64,000 nt of DNA from an uncultured Parabacteroides sp. (GCF_905196875.1 NZ_CAJJWO010000014.1:1-64000), one strand, 5' to 3'. Shown: positions 1 to 9,912, numbered from the stretch's first letter. Notes: a model not told the origin generated them from the letters alone. A program made the numbers and translations.

Positions 1-1644
1 CTTCTGATTTCTTATGCCTATAAGCGGAAAGTGGAAATGGAGTCTCTGTATAACCTGGAAAAGAAGAAGCACGAACAGGAGCAGGAGTTGAACAACGAGC
101 GTCTTCGTTTCTATACGAATATTACCCACGAACTCCGAACGCCGCTTACCCTGATATTAGGGCCGCTGGAAGATCTGTTGAAGCGTAACACACTCTCTTC
201 CGGCGATTCGCAAAAGATATCCGTGATCCACCAGAGTGCGATCCGCCTGCTGAACCTGATCAACCAGATACTTGAATTCCGGAAGACGGAGACGCAGAAC
301 AAGAAGCTCTGTGTCAGCCGCGGGAATATAGCTGCCCTGATCTATGAGATCGGACTGAAATACAAGGAACTGAACCGGAAACCAGGTATAGAGTTTCATA
401 TCGAATTGGAGAAAGAGGATATGCCCCTGTTCTTCGATAAGGAGGTGATTACGATCGTCCTCGACAACCTGATCTCGAATGCGGTCAAATATACGGATAA
501 AGGTGTTATCACCCTGAGTCTTTACAATGTCGTGCGCGACGGGCTTGCCCAGACAGAAATAAAGGTGAGTGATACCGGTTACGGTATCAGTGCGGAAGCG
601 CTTCCGCACATCTTCGATCGTTATTATCAGGAAGGAAGCGGACACCAGGCTTCAGGGACAGGTATCGGCCTGGCATTGGTAAAGAATCTGGTTTTGCTGC
701 ATGAAGGCGATATCCGGGTGGAAAGCGCGTTGAATGTAGGAAGTGTTTTCTACATCAGCTTATTGACCGATAACACATATCCGCATGTTCTTCATGCCGA
801 TTCGAATGAAAAGGAGGAAACGAAAGAGGAAGAGATACAGGAGGTTCTTCCCGAACCTTCGGGCAGCGGAAAGCGTATTTTACTGGTCGTAGAGGACAAT
901 CAGGATATATGCGATTATATTGTCGACTCATTCTCTGATACTTTCGACGTTAAAACGGCGGAGAATGGGGAAAAGGGACTGGAGCAGGCATTCAACTACA
1001 TACCGGATATTATCGTCAGCGATATTATGATGCCGGTGATGAACGGAATGGATATGTGTAAAACGTTGAAGGAAGATCTCCGTACCAGCCATATCCCTGT
1101 CGTTTTGCTCACAGCAAAAGACTCGTTGCAGGATAAAGAGGAAGGATACCTGATAGGAGCCGATTCGTATTTGACCAAACCGTTTAGTGCCACACTGCTC
1201 CACAGTCGCATTCAGAATCTGCTCGATATGCGCAAAAAGCTGGCCGAACGGTTCAGTTCGACTTCCGGCGTCGGTGATAAGCGTGCCGTCATCGAGGAGT
1301 CGCTCAACAAACTGGATAATGAGTTTCTGGAAAAGATCAACCAGCTGGTCGAAGAGCGTATGTCGTCCGAAAAGATCGATATCGGATATCTGGCAGATAA
1401 GATGTGTATGAGCCACTCTACGCTTTACCGGAAGATGAAAGCATTGATGGGACTTTCTACCAACGAATATATTCGCAAGGTGAAGATGCAATATGCCGAA
1501 CGCCTGTTGCTTGAAGGGAAACATAATGTTTCCGAAGTCGCCTTCATGGTCGGTTTCAATAGTATTGTCTATTTCCGCCAGTGCTTTAAAGAAGAATTCG
1601 GCGTACTACCTTCTGAATATCTAAGGCGAATGAAACCGGAGTGA
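1..1644 (+). CDS. Hybrid two-component system regulator (HTCS), C-terminal part, truncated by window start
   Basis: The reading frame is open from base 1, so the periplasmic sensor and most of the last membrane segment are missing. What remains is a complete cytoplasmic part. There is a HisKA domain with the phospho-acceptor motif ITHELRTPLTLI, a HATPase domain (DNLISNAVKYT, DTGYGIS, GTGIGLALV), a receiver domain with acceptor Asp in SDIMMPVMNGMD and Lys in LTKPFS, and a C-terminal AraC-type HTH (VSEVAFMVGFNS). HTCS proteins bind oligosaccharides in the periplasm and activate a neighbouring polysaccharide utilisation locus. Here the convergent beta-glucan locus immediately downstream is the obvious target (inference). 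The ATG at 31 is only an internal Met. Confidence 0.95.
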   Translation, partial: LLISYAYKRKVEMESLYNLEKKKHEQEQELNNERLRFYTNITHELRTPLTLILGPLEDLLKRNTLSSGDSQKISVIHQSAIRLLNLINQILEFRKTETQNKKLCVSRGNIAALIYEIGLKYKELNRKPGIEFHIELEKEDMPLFFDKEVITIVLDNLISNAVKYTDKGVITLSLYNVVRDGLAQTEIKVSDTGYGISAEALPHIFDRYYQEGSGHQASGTGIGLALVKNLVLLHEGDIRVESALNVGSVFYISLLTDNTYPHVLHADSNEKEETKEEEIQEVLPEPSGSGKRILLVVEDNQDICDYIVDSFSDTFDVKTAENGEKGLEQAFNYIPDIIVSDIMMPVMNGMDMCKTLKEDLRTSHIPVVLLTAKDSLQDKEEGYLIGADSYLTKPFSATLLHSRIQNLLDMRKKLAERFSSTSGVGDKRAVIEESLNKLDNEFLEKINQLVEERMSSEKIDIGYLADKMCMSHSTLYRKMKALMGLSTNEYIRKVKMQYAERLLLEGKHNVSEVAFMVGFNSIVYFRQCFKEEFGVLPSEYLRRMKPE

Positions 1645-1668
1645 TCCGATAAGGATATACATAAAATA

Positions 1669-1703
1669 GTCCGGATATGTGCTGTTAAGCAATATATCCG
1701 GAC
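1669..1703. terminator. Hairpin between convergent genes
   Basis: Perfect 10-bp arms GTCCGGATAT (1669-1678) and ATATCCGGAC (1694-1703) lie between the stop of the regulator and the stop of the convergent GH3 gene. On the minus strand it is followed by TATTTTAT. It is probably a bidirectional terminator, although the U-tract is poor on the plus strand. Confidence 0.55.
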
Positions 1704-1726
1704 AAAATAGAGAAAAGGGGGATTGG

Positions 1727-3964
1727 TTATTTCAATTCGAATACGACCTTATTATGAATATCGGTCGAGGAAGCTCCCACCAATGCTTCGAACTGTCCCG
1801 GTTCGGCAACCCATTCGTGCTTACCGTCGTCGAAGAAACTCAGTGCATCCGTACCGATGGTGAAAGATACCTGTTTTACTTCTCCCGGCTGCAGGTAGAC
1901 CTTTTGGAAACCTTTCAGCTCCTTTACGGGGCGAGGCAGGGATGACTTCTTGTCGCTGATATACAGTTGCACGACTTCTGCTCCTTCACGGTTGCCCGTA
2001 TTTTTGACGGTCAGGGTGAAGGTAATCGGTTCGCCTGTGGTGATCGTTTTCTTGTCGGCTGTTACTTTGCCGTAATCAAAAGTCGTGTAGCTCAGGCCAT
2101 GTCCGAAGGGGAATAGCGGTTTGGTTTTCTGCTTATCCGCCCAGCGATAACCGACGAAGATACCTTCGTTGTACTTCTCGTCTACGATGTTGCTGCCGTC
2201 GTTTCTGGGAGTACCTGGATAATCGCCCAGTTTGTGTGCACCTACATCCTGCAAAGAGGCGGGGAAAGTAAATGGCAGCTTACCGGAGGGGTTTACATCG
2301 CCTACCAATACCGAAGCAATGGCGCTACCTGCTTCCGAACCCAGATACCATGCCTGCACGATGGCCGGCACTTCTTTTACCCACGGCATAGCGATGGCAT
2401 TCCCGGAAATATTTACTACGATCAGGTTTTTGTTAACCTGGGCCAAGGCGGTAATTACTTGATCTTGTCCGTAAGACAAGCCTAGTTCCTTGCGGTCGGC
2501 ATCCTCGCAATCCTGATGTGCACTCTTGTTCAAACCGCCGATAAAGATCACATAGTCGGCCTCTTTGGCTACGGCTACGGCTTCAGCTATCAGTTCCTCC
2601 GGCGAACGATCGTCATTCAGATCCTGACCGGATTTCACGCCGTTGTATTCGCCGCTCGGGTCGCCTACGTAACCACGGGCATAAACGACTTCCGCTTTGT
2701 CGCCGACCCGCTTCCTGATACCGTCCAGCGGCGAAAGTTCGTATTTCACTTTCAGAGAAGAAGAACCACCGCCTACAGTCATCATCTTGATGGCATTTTC
2801 GCCGATAACGGCTATTTTCCTGGCACTGTTCAGGTCGATAGGAAGCAAGTTGTTATTGTTCTGTAACAACACGATACCTTCTTCGCCGATCTGGCGGGCA
2901 GCAGCGAAATGTGCTTCCGAACAAAGTGCTCCGTACGGACGGTTTTTATCCATATTGGTACGGTAAGCCAGACGAAGAATACGTCTCACCTTGTCGTCCA
3001 GTTCTTTCGTTCCGGCTTTACCTTCCCGGATCAACTGAAGATAAGGATCTGCCAGGTAATAATTATCGTAAGCATTGCTTGAACCGTTGGATAAGCCGTT
3101 GGTCCAGCTCCCGAACTCCATATCGAGTCCGTTAGTGATTGCTTCCTGCGTATTATGAACCCCTCCCCAGTCGGAAACGACAACACCGTCGAAACCCCAT
3201 TCGCCTTTCAGGATGTCGTTCAGCAGATATTGGTTATGGCAACCGTGCTGATCCTTGTACAGGTTGTAAGAGCCCATGATGGCCCAGGCCTTTCCTTCCT
3301 CTACGGCGGCTTTGAAGGCCGGCAGGTAGATTTCATACAAGGCACGGTCGTCTACGATTACGTTGGTGGTGTGGCGGTTCACTTCCTGGTTGTTCAGTGC
3401 ATAATGTTTCACACAGGCCGCTACACCGTTCTGTTGAACGCCTTGTACGTAGGGAACCACCATCTTCCCGGCCAGGTAAGGGTCTTCGCCCATATACTCG
3501 AAGTTACGTCCGTTGAGTGGCGAGCGGTAAATATTTACGCCGGGGCCCAGCAATACGGTTTTGTTACGGTAGCGGGCCTCTTCGCCGATGCTTTTTCCGT
3601 ACAGCCTCGCTATTTCGGGATTCCAGGTCGCTGCCAGGCAGGTCAGTGCCGGGAAGGCGACACACGAGTCGTTCGTCCATCCGGCTTGTTCCCATTCGTC
3701 CCACAGTACTTCGGGGCGGATACCGTGCGGGCCGTCGGTCATCCAGAATTCGGGAATACCCAGACGGGCCACTCCCGGCGAACTGAATTTGGACTGGGCA
3801 TGCGTGAGTGCTACCTTTTCTTCCAGTGTCAGACGCGACAGGGCATCTTCTACGCGTTCTTCGACCGGTTTATTGTTGTCCAGATAAACCGGAATCGTTT
3901 GCTGCGCCTGCATGAAGACGGGCGACAGCATGAATGAGCAAGCGATATACTTAATAAGTTTCAT
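1727..3964 (-). CDS. Glycoside hydrolase family 3 beta-glucosidase
   Basis: A 745-residue GH3 enzyme with a signal peptide (residues 1-20, ending MQA). The N-terminal TIM barrel carries the substrate-binding Lys-His (VKHYALN, K186-H187) and the nucleophile Asp265 in VVVSDWGG. The alpha/beta sandwich follows, and a fibronectin-III-like domain closes the protein (about 640-745). GH3 enzymes release glucose from the non-reducing ends of beta-glucan oligomers, probably in the periplasm here. It is the last gene of the PUL operon, 3 nt after the GH5 gene. A second GH3 lies in the same operon, so the two may differ in linkage preference (inference). Confidence 0.95.
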   Translation of the reverse strand: MKLIKYIACSFMLSPVFMQAQQTIPVYLDNNKPVEERVEDALSRLTLEEKVALTHAQSKFSSPGVARLGIPEFWMTDGPHGIRPEVLWDEWEQAGWTNDSCVAFPALTCLAATWNPEIARLYGKSIGEEARYRNKTVLLGPGVNIYRSPLNGRNFEYMGEDPYLAGKMVVPYVQGVQQNGVAACVKHYALNNQEVNRHTTNVIVDDRALYEIYLPAFKAAVEEGKAWAIMGSYNLYKDQHGCHNQYLLNDILKGEWGFDGVVVSDWGGVHNTQEAITNGLDMEFGSWTNGLSNGSSNAYDNYYLADPYLQLIREGKAGTKELDDKVRRILRLAYRTNMDKNRPYGALCSEAHFAAARQIGEEGIVLLQNNNNLLPIDLNSARKIAVIGENAIKMMTVGGGSSSLKVKYELSPLDGIRKRVGDKAEVVYARGYVGDPSGEYNGVKSGQDLNDDRSPEELIAEAVAVAKEADYVIFIGGLNKSAHQDCEDADRKELGLSYGQDQVITALAQVNKNLIVVNISGNAIAMPWVKEVPAIVQAWYLGSEAGSAIASVLVGDVNPSGKLPFTFPASLQDVGAHKLGDYPGTPRNDGSNIVDEKYNEGIFVGYRWADKQKTKPLFPFGHGLSYTTFDYGKVTADKKTITTGEPITFTLTVKNTGNREGAEVVQLYISDKKSSLPRPVKELKGFQKVYLQPGEVKQVSFTIGTDALSFFDDGKHEWVAEPGQFEALVGASSTDIHNKVVFELK

Positions 3965-3967
3965 CTG

Positions 3968-5233
3968 TTATTTTACTTTTAAACTGAGTGAGCGGATATA
4001 TTCTTTCTGGATGATACAGTTTTGCAACCGGCTGTTCTCTATAAATTCCAGTAGGGCGGCTTTGGCCTCCTCCTGGTCGGGCCGGGCGTCACGGATTTCT
4101 TTGTAAGTGCCCCGGGAAGCTTCGGAGAAAGCAACGACGCGATCCCAGTTTCCGGGCGCTTTGATACCGATAAACGATGAACCGTCGATCTTTTTGTAAG
4201 GCCAGAAGGTCCAACCGATATTATTCTCTTCCATGACATGGCAGAAGGCATTCTGCCAGGCTTCTGTGTTGTGCCCGATCTCACCCATATACATCGGGAG
4301 GTTGACACGGTCGCGGAAGTCTATGATTTCCTGAATGGCTGCTTTGGAAGCGTCCCCTCCGTAGCGGTGGCAGGTATACATGATCTTATCGTCGAAGGTG
4401 CTGTCGGTGAACGGGCGGAAGTTGCCGTTCCATTGCGCACCGCCCAGCAGGATAATATGGTTGGTGTCGGCTTCGCGAATGGCGGCTGTGGCGCGTTTGT
4501 ACAGCGGTTCCAGTTTGCCGTTCAGCTCTTCCATATTGCTGAAATAGGGGGCGATCGGCTCGTTCATCAGTTCGTAGCCCAGGATAACGGGTTCGTTTTT
4601 ATAATACGTTGCAATCTTTTTCCAGATATCGCAGAAAAGCTGTTGGCTGGTTTCGCTTTCGAACAGCCAGGGGTAACCATAGCTGTCGTCGATATTATCG
4701 CCGGTTTGTCCGCCGGGGGCATCGTGCATGTCGAGGATCAGGTACAAGCCTGTTTCGCGGCACCAGCCGATCACACTGTCTATGCGGGCAAATCCGTCCT
4801 GGTTGGCAGTCAGTCCCATATAATCCTCGTCGGTAAAGAGTTTATAGTGAAAAGGAAGGCGGATGGTGTTGGCGCCTGTCCCGGCGATAAACTGCACGTC
4901 TTCGCGGGTGATATAGTTGTCCTTGAAGGCTTTCCAGAATTCAGCGGTGAAGTCGGGGCCTACCATTTCGCAGAACAGCTGGTCGATACGTCCCGGTGAG
5001 TTCGTTTTGTTGAAGCCGAACATATAACCTTCGGGGTTCAGCCAGTTACCCAGGTTCGTACCTTTGATCAGGATTTTTTTTCCGTTGGGAGTAATCAAAT
5101 CGGTTCCGGAGATACGCATAAAGGCTTCCGGGGGCAGACCGGTCGTGTCTGTGTCCGTTGTGCCGGTGTCCTGCCGGCATCCTGCGAAGGATACCAGCAG
5201 AAGCGTGATCAGTATATATATATTCTTTTTCAT
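3968..5233 (-). CDS. Glycoside hydrolase family 5 lipoprotein, exo-glucanase-like
   Basis: A 421-residue lipoprotein (lipobox FAGC, Cys19). The GH5 barrel shows ANTIRLPFHY, the acid/base Glu225 in YELMNEP and the nucleophile Glu318 in YMGEIGHN. The opening KGTNLGNWLNPEGYMF resembles GH5 exo-1,3-glucanase and glucosylceramidase-type subfamilies rather than classical endocellulases, but the subfamily cannot be settled by eye. It is packed between two GH3 genes with 3-nt gaps, so translation is probably coupled. The likely role is trimming of beta-glucan oligosaccharides imported through SusCD. Confidence 0.88.
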   Translation of the reverse strand: MKKNIYILITLLLVSFAGCRQDTGTTDTDTTGLPPEAFMRISGTDLITPNGKKILIKGTNLGNWLNPEGYMFGFNKTNSPGRIDQLFCEMVGPDFTAEFWKAFKDNYITREDVQFIAGTGANTIRLPFHYKLFTDEDYMGLTANQDGFARIDSVIGWCRETGLYLILDMHDAPGGQTGDNIDDSYGYPWLFESETSQQLFCDIWKKIATYYKNEPVILGYELMNEPIAPYFSNMEELNGKLEPLYKRATAAIREADTNHIILLGGAQWNGNFRPFTDSTFDDKIMYTCHRYGGDASKAAIQEIIDFRDRVNLPMYMGEIGHNTEAWQNAFCHVMEENNIGWTFWPYKKIDGSSFIGIKAPGNWDRVVAFSEASRGTYKEIRDARPDQEEAKAALLEFIENSRLQNCIIQKEYIRSLSLKVK

Positions 5234-5236
5234 ATC

Positions 5237-7489
5237 TTATTCTACTGTGAATGTTGTTTGTAATCCTTCTACACTGTTGGGGCCTACCCAGAGGTTAAAC
5301 TCGCCCGGCTCCACTACTTTCTGCATGTCTATATTCCAGAATGCCAGATCTTCGACGGGAAGAGAGAAGGTGACCGTTTTCTTTTCACCTTGTTTCAGGA
5401 AGATACGTTGGAAGCCTTTCAGTTCCTTCACCGGACGGGTGACGGAACCGAACTTATCCTGTACGTATAATTGTACCACTTCTGTCCCGTCGTATTTGCC
5501 GGTGTTTGTCAGGTCGAAGCTGATTTCAAGAGTCCCGTTGGCTGCCGGCTTATCGGTTGCCAGTTGCAGGTTGTCGTATCCGAATGTGGTGTACGACAAT
5601 CCGTAACCGAAGGGATACAGCGGATCGAAACCGGCATCCATATAGAAGGAGGTACAGCCCAGTGAGGTCTGTCCGGCTTCCAACGGAATAGCGTCGATCA
5701 ATGTCTCCTGGCGGGAGGCGGGGCGGCCTGTGTTGTTGTGCGCATAGTAAACAGGGATTTGTCCGACCATCTTCGGGAAGGTGACCGGCGTTCTGCCGCT
5801 CGGCGTCACCTTGCCGAAAAGCAGGTCGGCAATGGCCGGTCCACCCATTGTCCCCGGATGGAAAGCATAGAGAACGGCATCCGACTGGTTTACTTCCTGT
5901 TCGATCGTTAGCGGGCGGCCTGCCATGATAACAGTTACGATAGGTTTCCCTGTCTTGGTCAGGGCGGCGATCAGTTCGCTTTGTGCTCCTTGCAGATGTA
6001 AGTCTGCTAAGGAATGGGCTTCACCCGAAAGGATGGACTCTTCTCCGACGCATACCAGAACGGCGTCTGCACGTGTGGCGGTACTGACGGCTTTGGAGAT
6101 ATTCGTCGTACTTTTGTCGCGGCTGTAACCCAGTCCCGGTTCGTACATGAATTGTACTTTGTCGCCATACATCTCTTTCAAGGCCGTCAGCACGGTCTGT
6201 GTATGTGCTTTTTCCCCGTCGAATACCCAGGTGCCCATCTGGTCGTGAGGAGCATCCGCCAGCGGGCCTACAACCGCAATGCTACGGATCTTATCGGTGA
6301 AAGGTAAGGTTTCGCGGTCGTTCTTTAACAGGATAACCGATTGTTCGACCGCTTCTTTGGCTTTAGCCAGATGGGCAGGGGCATATTTTACATTCTGGTC
6401 TGTGTTTACATAGGGGTTATCGAACAGTCCCAGACGGAACTTGAGGCGAAGGATGTTGCGAACCGCTTCATCGATAGCTGCTTCCGATACTTTCTTTTCT
6501 TTTACCAGTTCTTCCAGGTGACGGATAAACGTACCGCTCACCATTTCCATGTCAATACCGGCCTTAACGGATTTCATGGCTGCTTCCTTTTCGTCTTTAC
6601 AGAAGCCGTGGGAGATCATTTCGGCGGTCGAAGCCCAGTCGGTTACGACCATGCCGTCGTATTTCCATTCATCGCGCAACACATCTTTCAGAATGAATGT
6701 GTTTCCGGTCGAAGGTACCCCGTCGTTATCGTTGAAAGAGGTCATAAAGGTGGCGCATCCGGCTTTGGCCGCAGCCTCAAACGGGGGAAAATAGACGTTG
6801 CGCAACTGGCGTTCGGGGATGGAGGTCGAATTATAATCGCGTCCCCCTTCTGCCGCTCCGTAGCCTACAAAATGTTTGGCACAGGCTGCAATGGAGGTAG
6901 GATCGTTCAGAGAGTCGCCCTGAAAACCTTTCACCATGGCTACACCCATGACAGAACTCAGATAAGGATCTTCTCCACAACTCTCGGCTATGCGTCCCCA
7001 CCTGGGATCGCGCGAGATATCGATCATCGGGGCGAATGTCCAGCGGATCCCGTCGGCCGACGCTTCGATAGCCGCCACGCGGGCACCGTCTTCCACGATC
7101 TGCGGATTGAAAGTGGCTGCCTGTCCCAGCGGAATAGGGAAGATCGTCTTATACCCGTGAATAACGTCACGTGACATTAAGATGGGGATACCAAGCCGCG
7201 ATTCTTCCACAGCTATTTTCTGGATCTGATTGACGATGGCCGGATCTGTGATGTTCAGCAGGGAACCGACTTCTCCTTTGCGTATCTGTCCGGCAATCTC
7301 TTCCGGGCTGCCGAACGGACTGAGTTGGTTCATCTGCCCGATCTTTTCCTGCAAAGTCATTTGGTCTAACAAGGCTTCCACCTGTTTTTCAACAATGTCT
7401 CCTTTTCCTGATCCGGAAGGCTGGCTGCACGCCATCATGGAGAGAGTCAGCAGGCCGGCATAGAAGATATTTCGTTTATATGTTTTCAT
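5237..7489 (-). CDS. bglX: Glycoside hydrolase family 3 beta-glucosidase, BglX-like
   Basis: A 750-residue GH3 lipoprotein (lipobox SMMAC, Cys21). It is closer to E. coli BglX than the other GH3 in this operon: FAPMIDISRDPRWGR, the KH pair in CAKHFVGYG and the nucleophile Asp284 in MVVTDWAST are typical. The C-terminus ends in a fibronectin-III-like domain. BglX-type enzymes hydrolyse terminal beta-glucosides, often beta-1,3 or beta-1,2 as well as beta-1,4, in the periplasm. It follows the GH16 gene by 32 nt. The symbol is by family resemblance, not proven orthology. Confidence 0.93.
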   Translation of the reverse strand: MKTYKRNIFYAGLLTLSMMACSQPSGSGKGDIVEKQVEALLDQMTLQEKIGQMNQLSPFGSPEEIAGQIRKGEVGSLLNITDPAIVNQIQKIAVEESRLGIPILMSRDVIHGYKTIFPIPLGQAATFNPQIVEDGARVAAIEASADGIRWTFAPMIDISRDPRWGRIAESCGEDPYLSSVMGVAMVKGFQGDSLNDPTSIAACAKHFVGYGAAEGGRDYNSTSIPERQLRNVYFPPFEAAAKAGCATFMTSFNDNDGVPSTGNTFILKDVLRDEWKYDGMVVTDWASTAEMISHGFCKDEKEAAMKSVKAGIDMEMVSGTFIRHLEELVKEKKVSEAAIDEAVRNILRLKFRLGLFDNPYVNTDQNVKYAPAHLAKAKEAVEQSVILLKNDRETLPFTDKIRSIAVVGPLADAPHDQMGTWVFDGEKAHTQTVLTALKEMYGDKVQFMYEPGLGYSRDKSTTNISKAVSTATRADAVLVCVGEESILSGEAHSLADLHLQGAQSELIAALTKTGKPIVTVIMAGRPLTIEQEVNQSDAVLYAFHPGTMGGPAIADLLFGKVTPSGRTPVTFPKMVGQIPVYYAHNNTGRPASRQETLIDAIPLEAGQTSLGCTSFYMDAGFDPLYPFGYGLSYTTFGYDNLQLATDKPAANGTLEISFDLTNTGKYDGTEVVQLYVQDKFGSVTRPVKELKGFQRIFLKQGEKKTVTFSLPVEDLAFWNIDMQKVVEPGEFNLWVGPNSVEGLQTTFTVE

Positions 7490-7521
7490 GGAGGTATTTA
7501 TGTATGTTTTTTAATTTGTAT

Positions 7522-8382
7522 CTATTTTGTTCTCTGGAATACTCTTACGTAATCTATCTTGTAAGTGGCCGGAAGCTGCGATTCATCCACCCCTTCGGCT
7601 CCTCCCCAGTTGCCTCCCCAGGCCAGGTTCAGCTTAATATAGAAAGGGGCATCGAACGGCCATGTGTCTTTGTTTCCCTGATGGTCATTATTGAATGTGA
7701 AATAACATTCGCCATCGACATATCCTTTTATAAAATCTTTTGTCCATTCCACGGCGTATACATGGAACTTTTCTTCAGCGTCGGCGATATGAATCTCGCC
7801 TGTTTTCTGTGTGCCGATCGAATGGTTGTAGGCTTTACAATGTATGGTGGAGAATATTTGGTTAGGGTTGTATCCTACTTCTTCCATGATATCGATTTCC
7901 CCGTCGTCCGGCCAGGCAGTGAACTTTTCAGGCATCATCCAGAATGCCGGCCATGTACCTTTCCCCTGCGGGAGTTGCAGGCGGGCTTCGAAATAGCCGT
8001 ATGTCCAACTTTCAGTGGAGTTCAGGCGGGCGGATAAAATTTCATTATGTACTTTCCGGGCGATGATCTCCAATGTACCGTCTACAATGCGTGCACAGGT
8101 GTCTTTACTCTGTACTCCGGAGATGTATCGCTGGATTTCATTGTTACCCCAACCGTTATTTCCGGTTTCATACCACCATAATTTAGTGTCGGGCATGGAG
8201 GGTTTACCGTTGGGCAACCGGTCATCGTCGAATTCATCATGCCATACCAGCGTGTATCCCGGTGGTGTAACGATCTCTGTCTCCGGTTTGTTGTCCGGGG
8301 AGGGAATCTCTGCATCTTGTCCGTTGCAAGCCGACAACTGAAAAGCTCCGAATAGCAGTAAGTATGTTATTGAATATTTCAT
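7522..8382 (-). CDS. Glycoside hydrolase family 16 endo-beta-glucanase (laminarinase-like), lipoprotein
   Basis: A 286-residue lipoprotein (lipobox LSAC, Cys19) with one GH16 jelly-roll. The catalytic signature EIDIMEEVG is intact: Glu162 is the nucleophile, Asp164 the assisting residue and Glu167 the acid/base. The extra residue in ExDxME is the beta-bulge form seen in laminarinases. The C-terminal KLNLAWGGNWGG and YKIDYVRVFQ also match laminarinase-like GH16. Such enzymes cut beta-1,3 or mixed-linkage beta-1,3/1,4-glucan internally at the cell surface, giving oligosaccharides for SusCD. It is the only clear endo-acting enzyme in the locus and so points to the substrate. A strong hairpin precedes it. 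Confidence 0.93.
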   Translation of the reverse strand: MKYSITYLLLFGAFQLSACNGQDAEIPSPDNKPETEIVTPPGYTLVWHDEFDDDRLPNGKPSMPDTKLWWYETGNNGWGNNEIQRYISGVQSKDTCARIVDGTLEIIARKVHNEILSARLNSTESWTYGYFEARLQLPQGKGTWPAFWMMPEKFTAWPDDGEIDIMEEVGYNPNQIFSTIHCKAYNHSIGTQKTGEIHIADAEEKFHVYAVEWTKDFIKGYVDGECYFTFNNDHQGNKDTWPFDAPFYIKLNLAWGGNWGGAEGVDESQLPATYKIDYVRVFQRTK

Positions 8383-8400
8383 CTTCCGGTTTGAATGAGT

Positions 8401-8435
8401 AGACAGAGAGTCGCTGTATCGGCAACTCTCTGTCT
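8401..8435 (-). other. Intercistronic hairpin between binding-protein and GH16 genes
   Basis: Perfect 11-bp inverted repeat AGACAGAGAGT / ACTCTCTGTCT with a 13-nt loop. It fills most of the 60-nt gap between the SGBP stop (8443) and the GH16 start (8382). There is no U-tract after it on the transcribed strand, so it looks like an RNA stabilising or processing element rather than a terminator. Confidence 0.6.
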
Positions 8436-8442
8436 GTTGTTA

Positions 8443-9879
8443 CTATTTATTGAATGAGAAATCATCGAAGAAGAAGATTCCCGGGGCTGCGTGACCTTCT
8501 GCACCGAACTGGATAACAACCTTGTTATAGTCGGTACGGTCTTTTACCGCGCTGAAATCGAATTCGAGTTCGATCCATTTGTCTGTCTCCAGGTCTGCTT
8601 TTACAATTTCGGTCTGGCTTTCCCAGGCATTGTCGCCGGCTTCGGTATTCTGCAATTTGACGGCCACCTGTTTTTGCAGTTTATTGACCGTGATCCAATC
8701 GCCTGCAACGGCCGCAGCTGTCGTATAATCGTTGTAAGACGGGATATATACTTTCATGCGGATCTTGTTGTTTACCGACAGGTCGAACTTGCTGTCTTCC
8801 GATACCCATGAGATATTGGAATAGAATTCTTCCGGTTTCTGATAGAGATATACCTTGGCAGACGTGTTAATACCTACCGGTGCCGGATTCGAGTAGACAG
8901 GGCCCATATCTCCCATTAGTTCTGGGATGAATTCTACGGACAGTTTATCTTTTTCGAAATCTTCAGCCAGTGTCACAGGCTTAACCTCTACTTCGGGTTT
9001 CACATTCTTTTCTTTCGGAATGAAACGGTACCACCAGCCATTACCGCTTTCAACGGTGCTGGCACATTTCAGGTACAGTTCGTCGTCCGTCAGGCTCAGG
9101 ATCTCGTAAGTGGATGTTCCGGCATAATGACCGAAGAAAGCGCCGTTGTTCAGCGTAATCGTTTTAGCCGTTTCATTCAGTGTAAAGGTATATGCATCTT
9201 TAGGCTCGTATTGTACGTCGAAGTCTCCGGCCGGGGGAACGACAGCCGTACCTCCCAATGCATTTTTACCGGCTTCATTCGTGTAGATATACCCGTTGTT
9301 CTTCCAGATCATTTTCACTCCCACCTGGATGAAGGTGAATTCCTGCGTATAAAGGCTCGATTCCAGTTTGCCGTTGGCCGGGCAAGACCACCATGAAGGA
9401 GCTTCGTCGGTGCTCGGGCCGACTCCGAAGTGTCCGCTATGATATTGATCGAATACCCAGGTTTTACCTTCCAGGTTATCGGCACCTCCTGTCAGGGCGT
9501 TGTACATAGGGGTGTTCAGTAAAGACATATCGTCTTGTGCTACGGTCACTTCTTTCGTGATCGTTGCCGATCCTCCGGTCGTATACATGGTCATCGAGAT
9601 CACATAAGTTCCTTTGAACGCATATTTCGCTTCTGCCGTTTCCCCTTTGGCTGTCGATCCGTCTCCCATGTCCCAGGTGACGACTCCTTTCACGCTCGAT
9701 TCGTTTTTCAATGCGATCACATTCGGTTGTTCGCTTTTCGGTGTGGCGGAGAAAGCCAGCTGGCTTTCTTCCGGCATTGCACCTAATGCATGGTCGTCAT
9801 TGTCTTGCGGGTCGCAAGAGGTCATGGCTAAAATAGCCATCAAGGCGATGATTCCTGATTTGAATATATTTCTTATCAT
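8443..9879 (-). CDS. Surface glycan-binding lipoprotein with PKD domain (SGBP)
   Basis: A 478-residue lipoprotein (lipobox MTSC, Cys22). Residues of about 35-115 form a PKD-like beta-sandwich (VTWDMGDGST, AKYAFKGTYVISM). The rest is beta-rich with many aromatics (SWWSCPANGK, GNGWWYRFIP), ending in a carbohydrate-binding-like domain (GIFFFDDFSF). There are no catalytic motifs. Its position just after SusD matches SGBP-B proteins of beta-glucan PULs, which help hold polysaccharide at the surface. The function is inferred mainly from position and architecture. Confidence 0.82.
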   Translation of the reverse strand: MIRNIFKSGIIALMAILAMTSCDPQDNDDHALGAMPEESQLAFSATPKSEQPNVIALKNESSVKGVVTWDMGDGSTAKGETAEAKYAFKGTYVISMTMYTTGGSATITKEVTVAQDDMSLLNTPMYNALTGGADNLEGKTWVFDQYHSGHFGVGPSTDEAPSWWSCPANGKLESSLYTQEFTFIQVGVKMIWKNNGYIYTNEAGKNALGGTAVVPPAGDFDVQYEPKDAYTFTLNETAKTITLNNGAFFGHYAGTSTYEILSLTDDELYLKCASTVESGNGWWYRFIPKEKNVKPEVEVKPVTLAEDFEKDKLSVEFIPELMGDMGPVYSNPAPVGINTSAKVYLYQKPEEFYSNISWVSEDSKFDLSVNNKIRMKVYIPSYNDYTTAAAVAGDWITVNKLQKQVAVKLQNTEAGDNAWESQTEIVKADLETDKWIELEFDFSAVKDRTDYNKVVIQFGAEGHAAPGIFFFDDFSFNK

Positions 9880-9912
9880 ATTATTGTCTGTTTTATCGTG
9901 TTAGCCACTCGG

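Noticed and set aside
3155..3937. A 260-codon open frame on the plus strand.
   Set aside because: It is exactly antisense to the N-terminal half of a clear GH3 gene, has no recognisable domains and arises from codon bias. The same holds for the long antisense frames at 4238-4999 and 6341-7174.
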